Both the position numbers and the translations under genes were made by a program. A stretch of 64,000 nucleotides of DNA, taken from positions 4,030,001-4,094,000 of the forward strand of contig NZ_CP093313.1 in the NCBI RefSeq assembly GCF_025264625.1. Reading direction: 5' to 3'. The DNA comes from Occallatibacter riparius. GTDB taxonomy: Bacteria > Acidobacteriota > Terriglobia > Terriglobales > Acidobacteriaceae. Positions within the stretch are counted from its first letter, which is position 1, and each line of letters starts with the position of its first letter. The notes below the pieces were generated by a model. That model did no database searches and was not told where the DNA came from. It saw only the letters and a list, made by a program, of their open reading frames with translations. Below are positions 32,263 to 39,672 of this stretch, in pieces.

Positions 32263-34671
32263 TCACGCCGGCCACATCCATTGGTCCTCTTCCGGCTTGT
32301 CGATGCCGTTTTGATAGGCGTAGTCGATGCACTCGATCTGCATGTTGCGCAACTCTTCTTTGGCGTGCGCGCCCGTAGCCTGCAGCGACGGAACCCTGTC
32401 GATCACATCCATGGCAAGGCTGAAGCGATCGATCTGGTTCTTGATAGCGAGATCGAGCGGCGTGTTGATGTTGCCCTTTTCCTTGTAGCCGCGTACGTGC
32501 AGGTTCTTGTGGTTGCAGCGGCGATACGTCAAGCGATGGATCAGCCACGGATAGCCGTGGAAGTTGAAGATGATCGGCTTGTCTTTGGTGAAGAGGCTGT
32601 CGAAGTCATTGTCAGACAGGCCGTGCGGGTGTTCGGTGCAGGGCACAAGCCTGTAGAGATCGACCACGTTGATGAAGCGGATTTTGAGGTTGGGGAAATG
32701 CTTGCGAAGCAGCACAACCGCGGCGAGCGACTCCTTCGTGGGAATGTCGCCGGCGCACGCCATCACGACATCGGGCTCCACCCCCTCATCGTTGCTGGCT
32801 TGCTTCCAGATGCTGAGGCCCTTGGTGCAGTGGACGATGGCCTCTTCCATCGTCATGTACTGCAGGTGCTTCTGCTTGTCCGACACGATGACGTTGATGT
32901 AGCCGGTGCTGTTGAGACAATGATTGGCTACGCTGAGCAGAGAGTTGGCGTCGGGCGGCATGTAGATGCGGCACACCTCGGGGCTCTTGTTCACCACAAG
33001 ATCGAGGAAGCCCGGATCCTGGTGCGTGAAACCGTTGTGATCCTGGCGCCAGACGGTCGACGTAATGAGCAAATTCAGCGACGAGATCGGCGCCCGCCAC
33101 TTCTGCTCGAGCGACGAAGCAAGCCACTTCGCGTGCATGTTGAACATCGAGTCGATCACGTGCACGAAGGCTTCATAGGTTGAGAAGAAGCCGTGCCGGC
33201 CGGTCAGCAGATAGCCCTCAAGCCATCCTTCAAGCGTGTGCTCTGACAGCATCTCGAGCACGCGGCCGTCAGGAGCAAGCTCGCCGCCATCCGCGTCCAC
33301 GGGCAGGTAATCAGCCAGCCACAGTTTCTTGCTGGCTTCGTAAATGGCGTCGAGCTTGTTCGAGGTGTTTTCGTCGGGGCTGAAGACGCGGAAGCTGTGC
33401 GGGTTCTCACGCACAATATCGCGCAGGAACCACGCGAGCGGACGGGTGTTCTCCGCGGCCACGCGGCCTGACTGCTTGACTTCGATGGCGTAGTCGCGAA
33501 AGTCCGGCAGGCGCAGAGACCGCCGGATGAGACCGCCGTTGGCGTGAGGGTTAGCGCTCATGCGGCGCGTTCCGGTCGGCGCAAGCTCCTTCAGTTCGGG
33601 AACAAGGCGCCCCGAAACGTCGAAGAGCTCTTCAGGCTTGTAGGAGCGCAGCCACTCTTCGAGAAGCTGGAGGTGGGCCGGGTTCTCGCGCACGCCTGCG
33701 AGTGGAACCTGGTGTGCCCGCCAGAAGCCTTCTACGTGATGCCCGTCCACTTCCTTCGGCCCTGTCCAACCTTTGGGGCTGCGCAGCACGATCATGGGCC
33801 AGCGCGCTCGTTGCGGATTCCCGGAGGCCCGGGCTTCGCCCTGGATGCGCCGAATGTCGAGCACGCACCGCTCCATGGTGGCAGCCATCTTCTGGTGCAT
33901 CTCTTCAGGGTCGGAGCCTTCAACAAAGTGCGGAGTCCAGCCATATCCCTTGAACAGGCTCTCCAGCTCTTCATGCGAAATCCGCGAGAGCAGCGTCGGA
34001 TTGTTGATCTTGTAGCCGTTCAGATTCAGGATGGGAAGCACCGCGCCGTCCCGCACAGGGTTCAGGTATTTGTTGGAATGCCACGAGGTAGCCAGCGCGC
34101 CAGTCTCCGACTCGCCATCGCCCACCACCACAGCGACGATGAGATCGGGATTGTCGAATGCCGCGCCGAATGCGTGGGAAACGCTATAGCCTAGTTCGCC
34201 GCCTTCGTGAATGGAGCCCGGAAGCTCCGCTGTGCAGTGGCTTCCTATGCCGCCAGGGAATGAGAACTCCTTGAAGAACGTCTTCATCCCGGCAACGTCT
34301 TCGCTCTTATTTGGGAAGACTTCAGAGTAGGTGCCTTCAAGGTAGACCGGCCCGAGCACGCCGGGTGCGCCGTGCCCCGGCCCCGCGAGGAAGATGGCAT
34401 CCAGGTCGTATTTCTTTATGAGGCGATTGAGATGAATGTAAGTGAAGCTCAGCGCCGGGCTCGCACCCCAATGGCCCAGAAGGCGGCTCTTGATCTGGTC
34501 TTTGTGGAGCGGTTCACGAAGCAGGGGATTGTCGCGCAGATAGATCATTCCCGCGGCAAGGTAGTTGCAGGCTCGCCAGTAGGCATGGATATTCCGAAGT
34601 TCTTCGTCCGAAAGGGTGTGAGCGGTTGTGCCCGCTACGGCAGCTTGCGGCTCAAGCGATGTAGCACTCAT
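32263..34671 (-). CDS. xfp: phosphoketolase (xylulose 5-P / fructose 6-P)
   Basis: The product is 802 residues, the normal length for the thiamine-diphosphate phosphoketolases. It splits xylulose 5-phosphate or fructose 6-phosphate with phosphate into acetyl phosphate. Visible: AGPGHGAPGVLGPVYLEGTY, the ThDP motif VVGDGESETGALATSWHSNK, the SHCTAELPGSIHEGGELGYS segment and, late, the NLKIRFINVVDLYRLVP region. GGAGG lies 7 nt before the ATG. glgP follows 123 nt downstream. The direction and order suggest an operon that turns stored glucan into acetyl phosphate. Confidence 0.97.
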   Translation of the reverse strand: MSATSLEPQAAVAGTTAHTLSDEELRNIHAYWRACNYLAAGMIYLRDNPLLREPLHKDQIKSRLLGHWGASPALSFTYIHLNRLIKKYDLDAIFLAGPGHGAPGVLGPVYLEGTYSEVFPNKSEDVAGMKTFFKEFSFPGGIGSHCTAELPGSIHEGGELGYSVSHAFGAAFDNPDLIVAVVVGDGESETGALATSWHSNKYLNPVRDGAVLPILNLNGYKINNPTLLSRISHEELESLFKGYGWTPHFVEGSDPEEMHQKMAATMERCVLDIRRIQGEARASGNPQRARWPMIVLRSPKGWTGPKEVDGHHVEGFWRAHQVPLAGVRENPAHLQLLEEWLRSYKPEELFDVSGRLVPELKELAPTGTRRMSANPHANGGLIRRSLRLPDFRDYAIEVKQSGRVAAENTRPLAWFLRDIVRENPHSFRVFSPDENTSNKLDAIYEASKKLWLADYLPVDADGGELAPDGRVLEMLSEHTLEGWLEGYLLTGRHGFFSTYEAFVHVIDSMFNMHAKWLASSLEQKWRAPISSLNLLITSTVWRQDHNGFTHQDPGFLDLVVNKSPEVCRIYMPPDANSLLSVANHCLNSTGYINVIVSDKQKHLQYMTMEEAIVHCTKGLSIWKQASNDEGVEPDVVMACAGDIPTKESLAAVVLLRKHFPNLKIRFINVVDLYRLVPCTEHPHGLSDNDFDSLFTKDKPIIFNFHGYPWLIHRLTYRRCNHKNLHVRGYKEKGNINTPLDLAIKNQIDRFSLAMDVIDRVPSLQATGAHAKEELRNMQIECIDYAYQNGIDKPEEDQWMWPA

Positions 34672-34983
34672 TTAATTCCTCCGGTTGTCTCCGCTGCAGA
34701 ATAGTGACTGGGCTGCTGAGGAGTTGTGATGACGTTCACAGAGGGTTTGGCGGCTATTCGTTCTCAACGCCGATGATCAGGGGCCAGGGCGGGGAAGAAC
34801 ACTGTCAAAAATGGTAGGACGGCCGGCTCCCGGGCGATTCAACGCTAGATGAATCAGCGCTGAGTTCTCTCCGCCGGTAAATGTGATCGTCGTGTATCCT
34901 ACACTCCATCGGGCAACTTCCTGAATGATCGAACCTTAGATGAAGGAAGATTAATAGACCCCTCTGGCCCCCGAGGTTTGGAG
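34672..34983. other. divergent intergenic region (xfp / kinase)
   Basis: A gene-free 312-nt region between two divergent genes; both promoters should lie here. GATTCA (34836-34841) and TGAATC (34850-34855) form a clean inverted repeat with an 8-nt spacer, a possible operator. I could not place -35/-10 pairs with confidence. Confidence 0.4.
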
Positions 34984-37140
34984 ATGGCGGAAATTCCTTC
35001 CCCGGATGTAACGCAATCGCGGGACATGGAGTCGACGCGTCCGCTGGCGGAAGAACGCCGAACGGCGCAGGCGATCGATGTCGACTGTGTCCATCCCCGT
35101 ACGTGGGGCGATTTCCAGTTATTGCAGAGGCTCGGCCGCGGCGGCTTCGGCGAGGTGTTCCGCGCCTGGGATCCCATGCTGGAGCGCGAAGTCGCGCTGA
35201 AACTGCTGCTGCCGCGCGGCCAGGATGAAGAACAGCAGTTTGCCACGCTGATCACGGAGGCCCGGGCGATCGCCCGTGTGCGCCACTCCAACATCGTCTC
35301 CGTCTATGGTGTGGATCGCCGCGAGGGGCGCGTCGGCTTCTGGAGCGACTACGTTCGCGGGCAAACTCTGGCCGCCTGGATCGCGGCGTGCGGTCCTCTG
35401 AATGAAGAGGAAGCAGCCAAGGTTGGCATGCAGCTTTGCAATGCCCTGGCGGCCGTGCACAACGCGGGCCTTCTCCATCGCGATATCAAGCCGGGCAATG
35501 CCATGCGCGACCAGGATGGGCGGGTCCTGTTGATGGATTTCGGCCTGACCCAGGAACTGCTCGCGACGGCTTCGCTTGCTGGGACACCGGGCTACCTGGC
35601 GCCGGAATTGCGCGACGGCCAGCAGGCAAGCGCGCAAAGCGATATCTACGCAATGGGAGTTCTGCTGCGATTCTTGCTCTCTGGCTCGCCGGTGCCACTT
35701 GTGCCTGCACCCGGCAAGCAGAAGACGCCATCCCGTTTGCAGTTGATCATCGCGAAGGCAACGGAGATGGATCCGAAGGCGCGATTTGCGAGCGCCGATC
35801 AGATGGCGAAGGCCCTGGGCGAGATTGTTGCCGCGCCGGCGCAGAGGCCGCAGACCGTCTGGTCGAAGTGGCTGTCGCTGCCTTGGCTCGTCGTTCTCCT
35901 GCTGGCGCTAGGCTTTGTTTTCGGGCCTCGATTGTTCAGGAAGGTAGATTCCGGTGTCGGCCCCGCCGCCGGAACGCCGGCCTATGCAGATTACCTCGCG
36001 GCCAACGAGGCGCTCGGCCGATATGACAAGCCGGGGAATACGGACAAGGCCATCAGCCTTTACCAGGCGGCACTGAAGAATTCCCCGAATTACGCCCTCG
36101 CGGAAGCGGGCCTGGCACGCGCCTACTGGCGCAAATTTTCGGATACGTCGGAAAGCAAGTGGGCCGATCAGGCGACTGAGGCTGCAGGACGCGCGGCCCA
36201 GATGAATCCCAATCTGGCCGCAGTGCAGATGACACTCGGGTCGATCCACGTGGACCAGGGCAAGTTTGAAGTCGGCGTGGACGAATTGCAGAAAGCGGAA
36301 AATCTCGACCATCGAAGCTCTGACGTGCATGCGGCGCTGGCCGAAGCCTACCGGCAGCAGGGCCGCCTCGATGACGCGAAGAACGAGTTTCAGACAGCGA
36401 TGGACCTTGATCCGGACAACTGGCGATGGCCGTATCTGCTCGGCGCGCTCCAGATCGACTCAGGAGATTTGACGGGAGCGGAAAAGAATCTGAAAGCCGC
36501 GCTGGCGAAAAGTCAGGATAATGCTCGGATCTTGTATGACCTCGGAATTGTTTATCGGAAGCAGGATCGCTTAGCAGAGGCCCAGAACGTATTGGAGGGG
36601 TCTGTTGAACTGGACCCGCGACCGAATCCCGTGACCGAATTGGGTAATGTTCTGTTTCAGAAGGGAGACTATGCGGGGGCTATCCAGAGATTCCAGCAGG
36701 CAATAAAGATCAGCGAATCGAAGTATGGGGCCTGGGGCAATCTGGGCACGGCATATCTCGCTAGTGGTGAGGGGACCAGAGCTGATGAGGCCTTCAGAAA
36801 GGCCATTGCTCTTGGATTGGCGCAGGCTGCTAAGACTCCCGAGGATTCATTTGTCGTCTCAGTGCTTGGATACTACTACGCAAATATCCATGATCGCGAT
36901 CATGCGCTGCCCTTGATGCGCAAAGCAGTTGCTTTGGCTCCAGGCGATCCTGATGTCCTTGAGCGGGTTGGAGAGGCTTATGAACAGCTTGGTGATCGTC
37001 AGCAGGCGCTCGCGTTCCTCGAGAAGGCATTGAAGCAAGGCTATTCTGCCAGCTACGCCAGGTCAGATCCGGCACTCAAAGCTCTTCGGCGTGACCCTAA
37101 CGCCCCGTCTGCGATTCGCGAGTCCAATTCCTCTCGTTAA
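34984..37140 (+). CDS. Ser/Thr protein kinase with C-terminal TPR array
   Basis: The product is 718 residues from ATG 34984 (GAGG 7 nt upstream; TTG 34978 is in frame). Residues about 40-285 are a PknB-type kinase: GRGGFGEVFRAWD glycine loop, ALKLL with the Lys, catalytic HRDIKPGN, metal-binding LLMDFGL and GYLAPEL. A single membrane helix WLVVLLLALGFVFG follows near residue 300. The rest, about 380 residues, is a run of TPRs on the far side of the membrane (KAISLYQAALKNSPNYALAEAGLA and later units). It is a membrane receptor kinase whose periplasmic part probably binds a protein or peptide; the ligand is unknown. Confidence 0.93.
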   Translation: MAEIPSPDVTQSRDMESTRPLAEERRTAQAIDVDCVHPRTWGDFQLLQRLGRGGFGEVFRAWDPMLEREVALKLLLPRGQDEEQQFATLITEARAIARVRHSNIVSVYGVDRREGRVGFWSDYVRGQTLAAWIAACGPLNEEEAAKVGMQLCNALAAVHNAGLLHRDIKPGNAMRDQDGRVLLMDFGLTQELLATASLAGTPGYLAPELRDGQQASAQSDIYAMGVLLRFLLSGSPVPLVPAPGKQKTPSRLQLIIAKATEMDPKARFASADQMAKALGEIVAAPAQRPQTVWSKWLSLPWLVVLLLALGFVFGPRLFRKVDSGVGPAAGTPAYADYLAANEALGRYDKPGNTDKAISLYQAALKNSPNYALAEAGLARAYWRKFSDTSESKWADQATEAAGRAAQMNPNLAAVQMTLGSIHVDQGKFEVGVDELQKAENLDHRSSDVHAALAEAYRQQGRLDDAKNEFQTAMDLDPDNWRWPYLLGALQIDSGDLTGAEKNLKAALAKSQDNARILYDLGIVYRKQDRLAEAQNVLEGSVELDPRPNPVTELGNVLFQKGDYAGAIQRFQQAIKISESKYGAWGNLGTAYLASGEGTRADEAFRKAIALGLAQAAKTPEDSFVVSVLGYYYANIHDRDHALPLMRKAVALAPGDPDVLERVGEAYEQLGDRQQALAFLEKALKQGYSASYARSDPALKALRRDPNAPSAIRESNSSR

Positions 37141-37163
37141 AAGGGGCAGATGGAGTGGATCAA

Positions 37164-37268
37164 ATGACCAAGCGAGTGGCGAAGCCAGACGACCGCATCG
37201 CTGTCAGCCGCACCGGCCGGGTTTATAGCGATAGACAAGAACTAAGGTTGGCTCCTCATTCCGATTGA
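37164..37268 (+). CDS. possible small ORF downstream of the kinase
   Basis: A 34-codon frame starting MTKRVAKPDDRIAV, with GGAG 8 nt before the ATG. It lies 23 nt after the kinase stop and contains no known motif. The only support is the ribosome binding site and position, so it may well not be a gene. Confidence 0.2.
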   Translation: MTKRVAKPDDRIAVSRTGRVYSDRQELRLAPHSD

Positions 37269-37370
37269 CATCTATGCTTTGCATTTCCGATGATTCGTTC
37301 CAGCCCCAGTGTTCACAATCACTTCACGACACCTTCGGGCCTCCCCCCGGAAGGAAAGGAGGCGGAAACC

Positions 37371-37487
37371 ATGGCCACTCCCAGTAGTTCCAACAATGCG
37401 CCAAAAAGCGCCAAACCGAAAAAGACCAAACTGACCCCCAACAAGGCAGCACTCAAAACCAGCACTGCCAGCCAAACAGGCCGGTAG
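37371..37487 (+). CDS. small Lys/Ser/Pro-rich protein (38 aa)
   Basis: A 38-residue product starting MATPSSSNNAPKSAKPKKT, with seven Lys and one Arg, no acidic residue, and no hydrophobic segment. A near-perfect Shine-Dalgarno AAAGGAGG (37355-37362) is placed 8 nt before the ATG, and a strong intrinsic terminator begins 23 nt after the stop, so this looks like a complete tiny transcription unit. It might bind nucleic acid, as basic disordered peptides do, but this is only composition. A possible -35 TTGACA is at 37265-37270. I do not recognise a family. Confidence 0.6.
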   Translation: MATPSSSNNAPKSAKPKKTKLTPNKAALKTSTASQTGR

Positions 37488-37509
37488 GTGTCCCCAGGGA
37501 GAAGACGGA

Positions 37510-37531
37510 GGCGGCCGGAAGGCCGCCTTTT
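37510..37531 (+). terminator. intrinsic terminator after the small basic ORF
   Basis: The stem GGCGGCC (37510-37516) / GGCCGCC (37521-37527) has a GGAA tetraloop and is followed directly by TTTT. This is a textbook rho-independent terminator on the plus strand. Confidence 0.88.
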
Positions 37532-37720
37532 CGTATGCGTCTTCCAAGTCATCCCCCGGATGGGTGGCGTGGAGAGTGGCCTGCAGCGCGAAGGAGTTCA
37601 TCATTCCTCTCGGTTTCCGTGCCGGAGCGGCGCCCAACACGGAAGATGCCTTAGCCGCAGCAAAGCTCGACGAGATGAGCCGTCTCGAGCGAAGTTTCCA
37701 TGTTTTGAGGGGATTTAAAT

Positions 37721-37796
37721 TGGTGGACCTGATCGGGATCGAACCGATGACCTCTTCCATGCCATGGAAGCGCGCTCCCAGCTGCGCCACAGGCCC
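37721..37796 (-). tRNA. tRNA-Ala (anticodon GGC)
   Basis: Read on the minus strand the 76-nt gene starts GGGCCTGTGGCGCAGC and ends with an encoded CCA. The acceptor stem GGGCCTG/CAGGTCC contains the G3-U70 wobble pair that is the main identity element for alanine. The D stem GCGC/GCGC, the anticodon stem CTTCC/GGAAG with loop ATGGCAT (anticodon GGC, codon GCC), and the T arm with GGTTCGATCCC are all intact. Confidence 0.97.
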
Positions 37797-37819
37797 ACTC
37801 TTGGGGAACCAACTTCCTT

Positions 37820-37848
37820 ATTTTCGCCTGTGTGGCCACTTTCGTCAA
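37820..37848 (-). promoter_or_regulatory. promoter of tRNA-Ala
   Basis: On the minus strand, -35 TTGACG (complement of 37843-37848), a 17-nt spacer and -10 GAAAAT (complement of 37820-37825) stand 23 nt upstream of the tRNA 5' end. This is the right distance for a short leader. The -10 matches the consensus at four of six positions. Confidence 0.5.
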
Positions 37849-37958
37849 TGTGCCGAGTCCGGTCCGAATCGGACGACCTAGAACACGGGCGGACGAAACC
37901 GCGGGACGAACTGGATCTACCTAAATAGCACCGCAGCATGAACATTCGACCGTGACCG

Positions 37959-37987
37959 GGAACACTTTGCCCCCTCTCGGTGTCTAA
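37959..37987 (+). promoter_or_regulatory. candidate ECF-type promoter upstream of sigma operon
   Basis: GGAAC (37959-37963) followed after 19 nt by TCTAA (37983-37987) resembles the GGAAC / TCxAA pattern recognised by RpoE-type ECF sigma factors. It lies about 230-250 nt before the sigma gene, which would fit autoregulation with a long leader. The rest of 37797-38212 shows no gene. Confidence 0.35.
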
Positions 37988-38230
37988 GAAAATAAGGGGT
38001 ACGGAATATTCAGCAAACCAGCTGGTGTCCTGCCCCACGAACCCGAAAACGAGGCTGCGGAATTCGCCGTACGGGATTCCAGACCCTCAGTAGTACCCCG
38101 GGAGAGCAGTTGCGGATTACTCGGGCGAGTTGTAGTGATCCATGCGGGCAGGCATTTGATGCGTCAGATGCCAAACGTGCATGAATTGCGGTAAGGTGGG
38201 AGGACACTGGAGTTGCAGGCGGATCTCACC

Positions 38231-38902
38231 ATGGGCAATATCGCCAGCGCGCTGACGCTTCAATCGGAGGAGGCGGCCCTCTTAGCTGAGTTGCGGGCCG
38301 GCTCCGAAGAAGCGTTCTCGTGGCTTATCGCGCGCTACCATCAGCCGATCTATTCGCTTCTGGCTCGCACGGTGCAGAACCGCGCCGACGCCGCTGACCT
38401 TGCCCAGGAAGTCTTCGTGAAGGTCTTCCGCGGCGTGCACAGTTTCCACGGCGAGTCTTCTTTGCGCACCTGGATTTACAGGATTGCGTTGCGCGAAGCC
38501 TCGAACCAGCGGCGCTGGTGGATGCGTCACTGCCAGCAGGAAGTGCCCATCGAGCAGGAGATCGCCGAAAGCGATACGTCATCTCCGATCCGGTTAAAGG
38601 AGATGCTGGTCGACCCAGCCGAATCGCCCTTCGATGCCGCCGTGCAAGCTGAAACCCGGGCTCGTGTCGAAGCCGCGCTGGCTAAGGTGCCTGAACCCTT
38701 TCGAACTACCCTGATCCTGCGCGATATAGAGGGCTTTGTGTACGAAGAAGTGGCGGAAATGCAGGGCGTGAACCTGGGAACTGTGAAATCGCGGCTTGTG
38801 CGCGGACGCGCCTGCCTCAAAGCGATTCTCACGGCGGAACAGGAACAGAATGCCCCTGCGCGCACAATGCCCGGTTTGCCCCTTGGAGAGGAGGCAAGAT
38901 GA
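38231..38902 (+). CDS. ECF RNA polymerase sigma factor (RpoE-like)
   Basis: The product is 223 residues from ATG 38231; TTG 38213, 9 nt after GGGAGG, is an equal alternative. Region 2 is at residues about 20-95 (FSWLIARYHQPIYSLLARTV, then DAADLAQEVFVKVFRGVHSF), and region 4 at about 150-205 (FRTTLILRDIEGFVYEEVAEM, then NLGTVKSRLVRGRACL). The stretch between them carries a long acidic linker. It directs transcription of an envelope-stress or similar regulon. The stop overlaps the anti-sigma gene by 4 nt (ATGA), showing translational coupling. Confidence 0.93.
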   Translation: MGNIASALTLQSEEAALLAELRAGSEEAFSWLIARYHQPIYSLLARTVQNRADAADLAQEVFVKVFRGVHSFHGESSLRTWIYRIALREASNQRRWWMRHCQQEVPIEQEIAESDTSSPIRLKEMLVDPAESPFDAAVQAETRARVEAALAKVPEPFRTTLILRDIEGFVYEEVAEMQGVNLGTVKSRLVRGRACLKAILTAEQEQNAPARTMPGLPLGEEAR

Positions 38903-39579
38903 ACGGCTGCAGTGACTTCCAGACAAAGTTCTCTGAATATCTCGATGGTCGGCTTACAGGGTTAGAGATGCAAGCCGTGTCCGCGCATATCGATTCCTGT
39001 TCCGGTTGTGCGATGGAATGGAATTCGTTGCGCCGGACGCAGGTAGCTCTGGCGGCGCTGGGACCCGTGCCGGAGCCTCCAGATCTTGCTCTCCGCATTC
39101 GCGTGGCGGTTAGCCAGGAACGTGCCCGCCGCGCCAGAAGCCCTTTACAGACCCTGAACATGGCGTGGCAAAACACCATAGGTCCATTCCTGCTGCAGGC
39201 CGCCGCGGGATTTGCTTCCGCCGTCCTGCTCATCGGAACCGTCGCGGTCATGGTGGGTATCGTCGCCCAGCCGCAGAAAGCTCAGGCTGGTGACGAGCCG
39301 CTCGGCGCGGCCACGGCTCCGAGACTCAACTATTCAATTGCCGGCACCGGCGACAACGACATGGCAGCCTTGCCCAGCCCGGTCGTAGTTGAGGCGTATG
39401 TAAATGATTCCGGTCAGGTTTACGACTTCAATATCATCTCGGGCCCCAACGATGCCGCCACCCGGTCCGAAGTCGAGAACCTGCTGCTTCAGTCGGTGTT
39501 CACCCCCGCCAAGTTCTGGGGGCACCCCGTGCGCGGCATCGCGGTCCTGTCGTTCTCGGGCGTTTCAGTCCGCGGCTAA
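38899..39579 (+). CDS. membrane anti-sigma factor (zf-HC2) with TonB-C-like domain
   Basis: The product is 226 residues. The N-terminal zinc-finger anti-sigma domain has the HxxxCxxC motif in SAHIDSCSGCAMEW, which holds the sigma factor. One membrane helix follows at about residues 100-122 (AAAGFASAVLLIGTVAVMVGIV). The periplasmic part ends with SPVVVEAYVNDSGQVYDF and FTPAKFWGHPVRGIAVLSF, which resembles the C-terminal domain of TonB energy transducers, where YNG...GxV patterns and a late P-A-K/R-x-x-G-x-P occur. This suggests a sensor that touches an outer-membrane protein or peptide. Cleavage by RseP (10.8 kb) is a plausible release step. Confidence 0.85.
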   Translation: MNGCSDFQTKFSEYLDGRLTGLEMQAVSAHIDSCSGCAMEWNSLRRTQVALAALGPVPEPPDLALRIRVAVSQERARRARSPLQTLNMAWQNTIGPFLLQAAAGFASAVLLIGTVAVMVGIVAQPQKAQAGDEPLGAATAPRLNYSIAGTGDNDMAALPSPVVVEAYVNDSGQVYDFNIISGPNDAATRSEVENLLLQSVFTPAKFWGHPVRGIAVLSFSGVSVRG

Positions 39580-39628
39580 TCCTTAAATTCAGGCCGGGGT
39601 ATACGGATCAGAAACCCTGGGACGTTTG

Positions 39629-39665
39629 ACCCTGCCCGGTAGTCTAACTACCATTCAGGCAGGGT
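39629..39665 (+). promoter_or_regulatory. two-tier hairpin just before a start codon
   Basis: The outer stem ACCCTGCC (39629-39636) / GGCAGGGT (39658-39665) encloses an inner stem GGTAG (39638-39642) / CTACC (39648-39652). It ends 7 nt before the ATG at 39673, so it covers the ribosome-binding region of the TPR gene. It could be a leader control element or a weak terminator for the sigma operon. Confidence 0.55.
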
Positions 39666-39672
39666 TCATTTC

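Noticed and set aside
37272..37790. A minus-strand frame running through tRNA-Ala
   Set aside because: Its first residues are the translation of the tRNA itself, and the rest crosses the small ORF and its terminator. It is not a protein gene.
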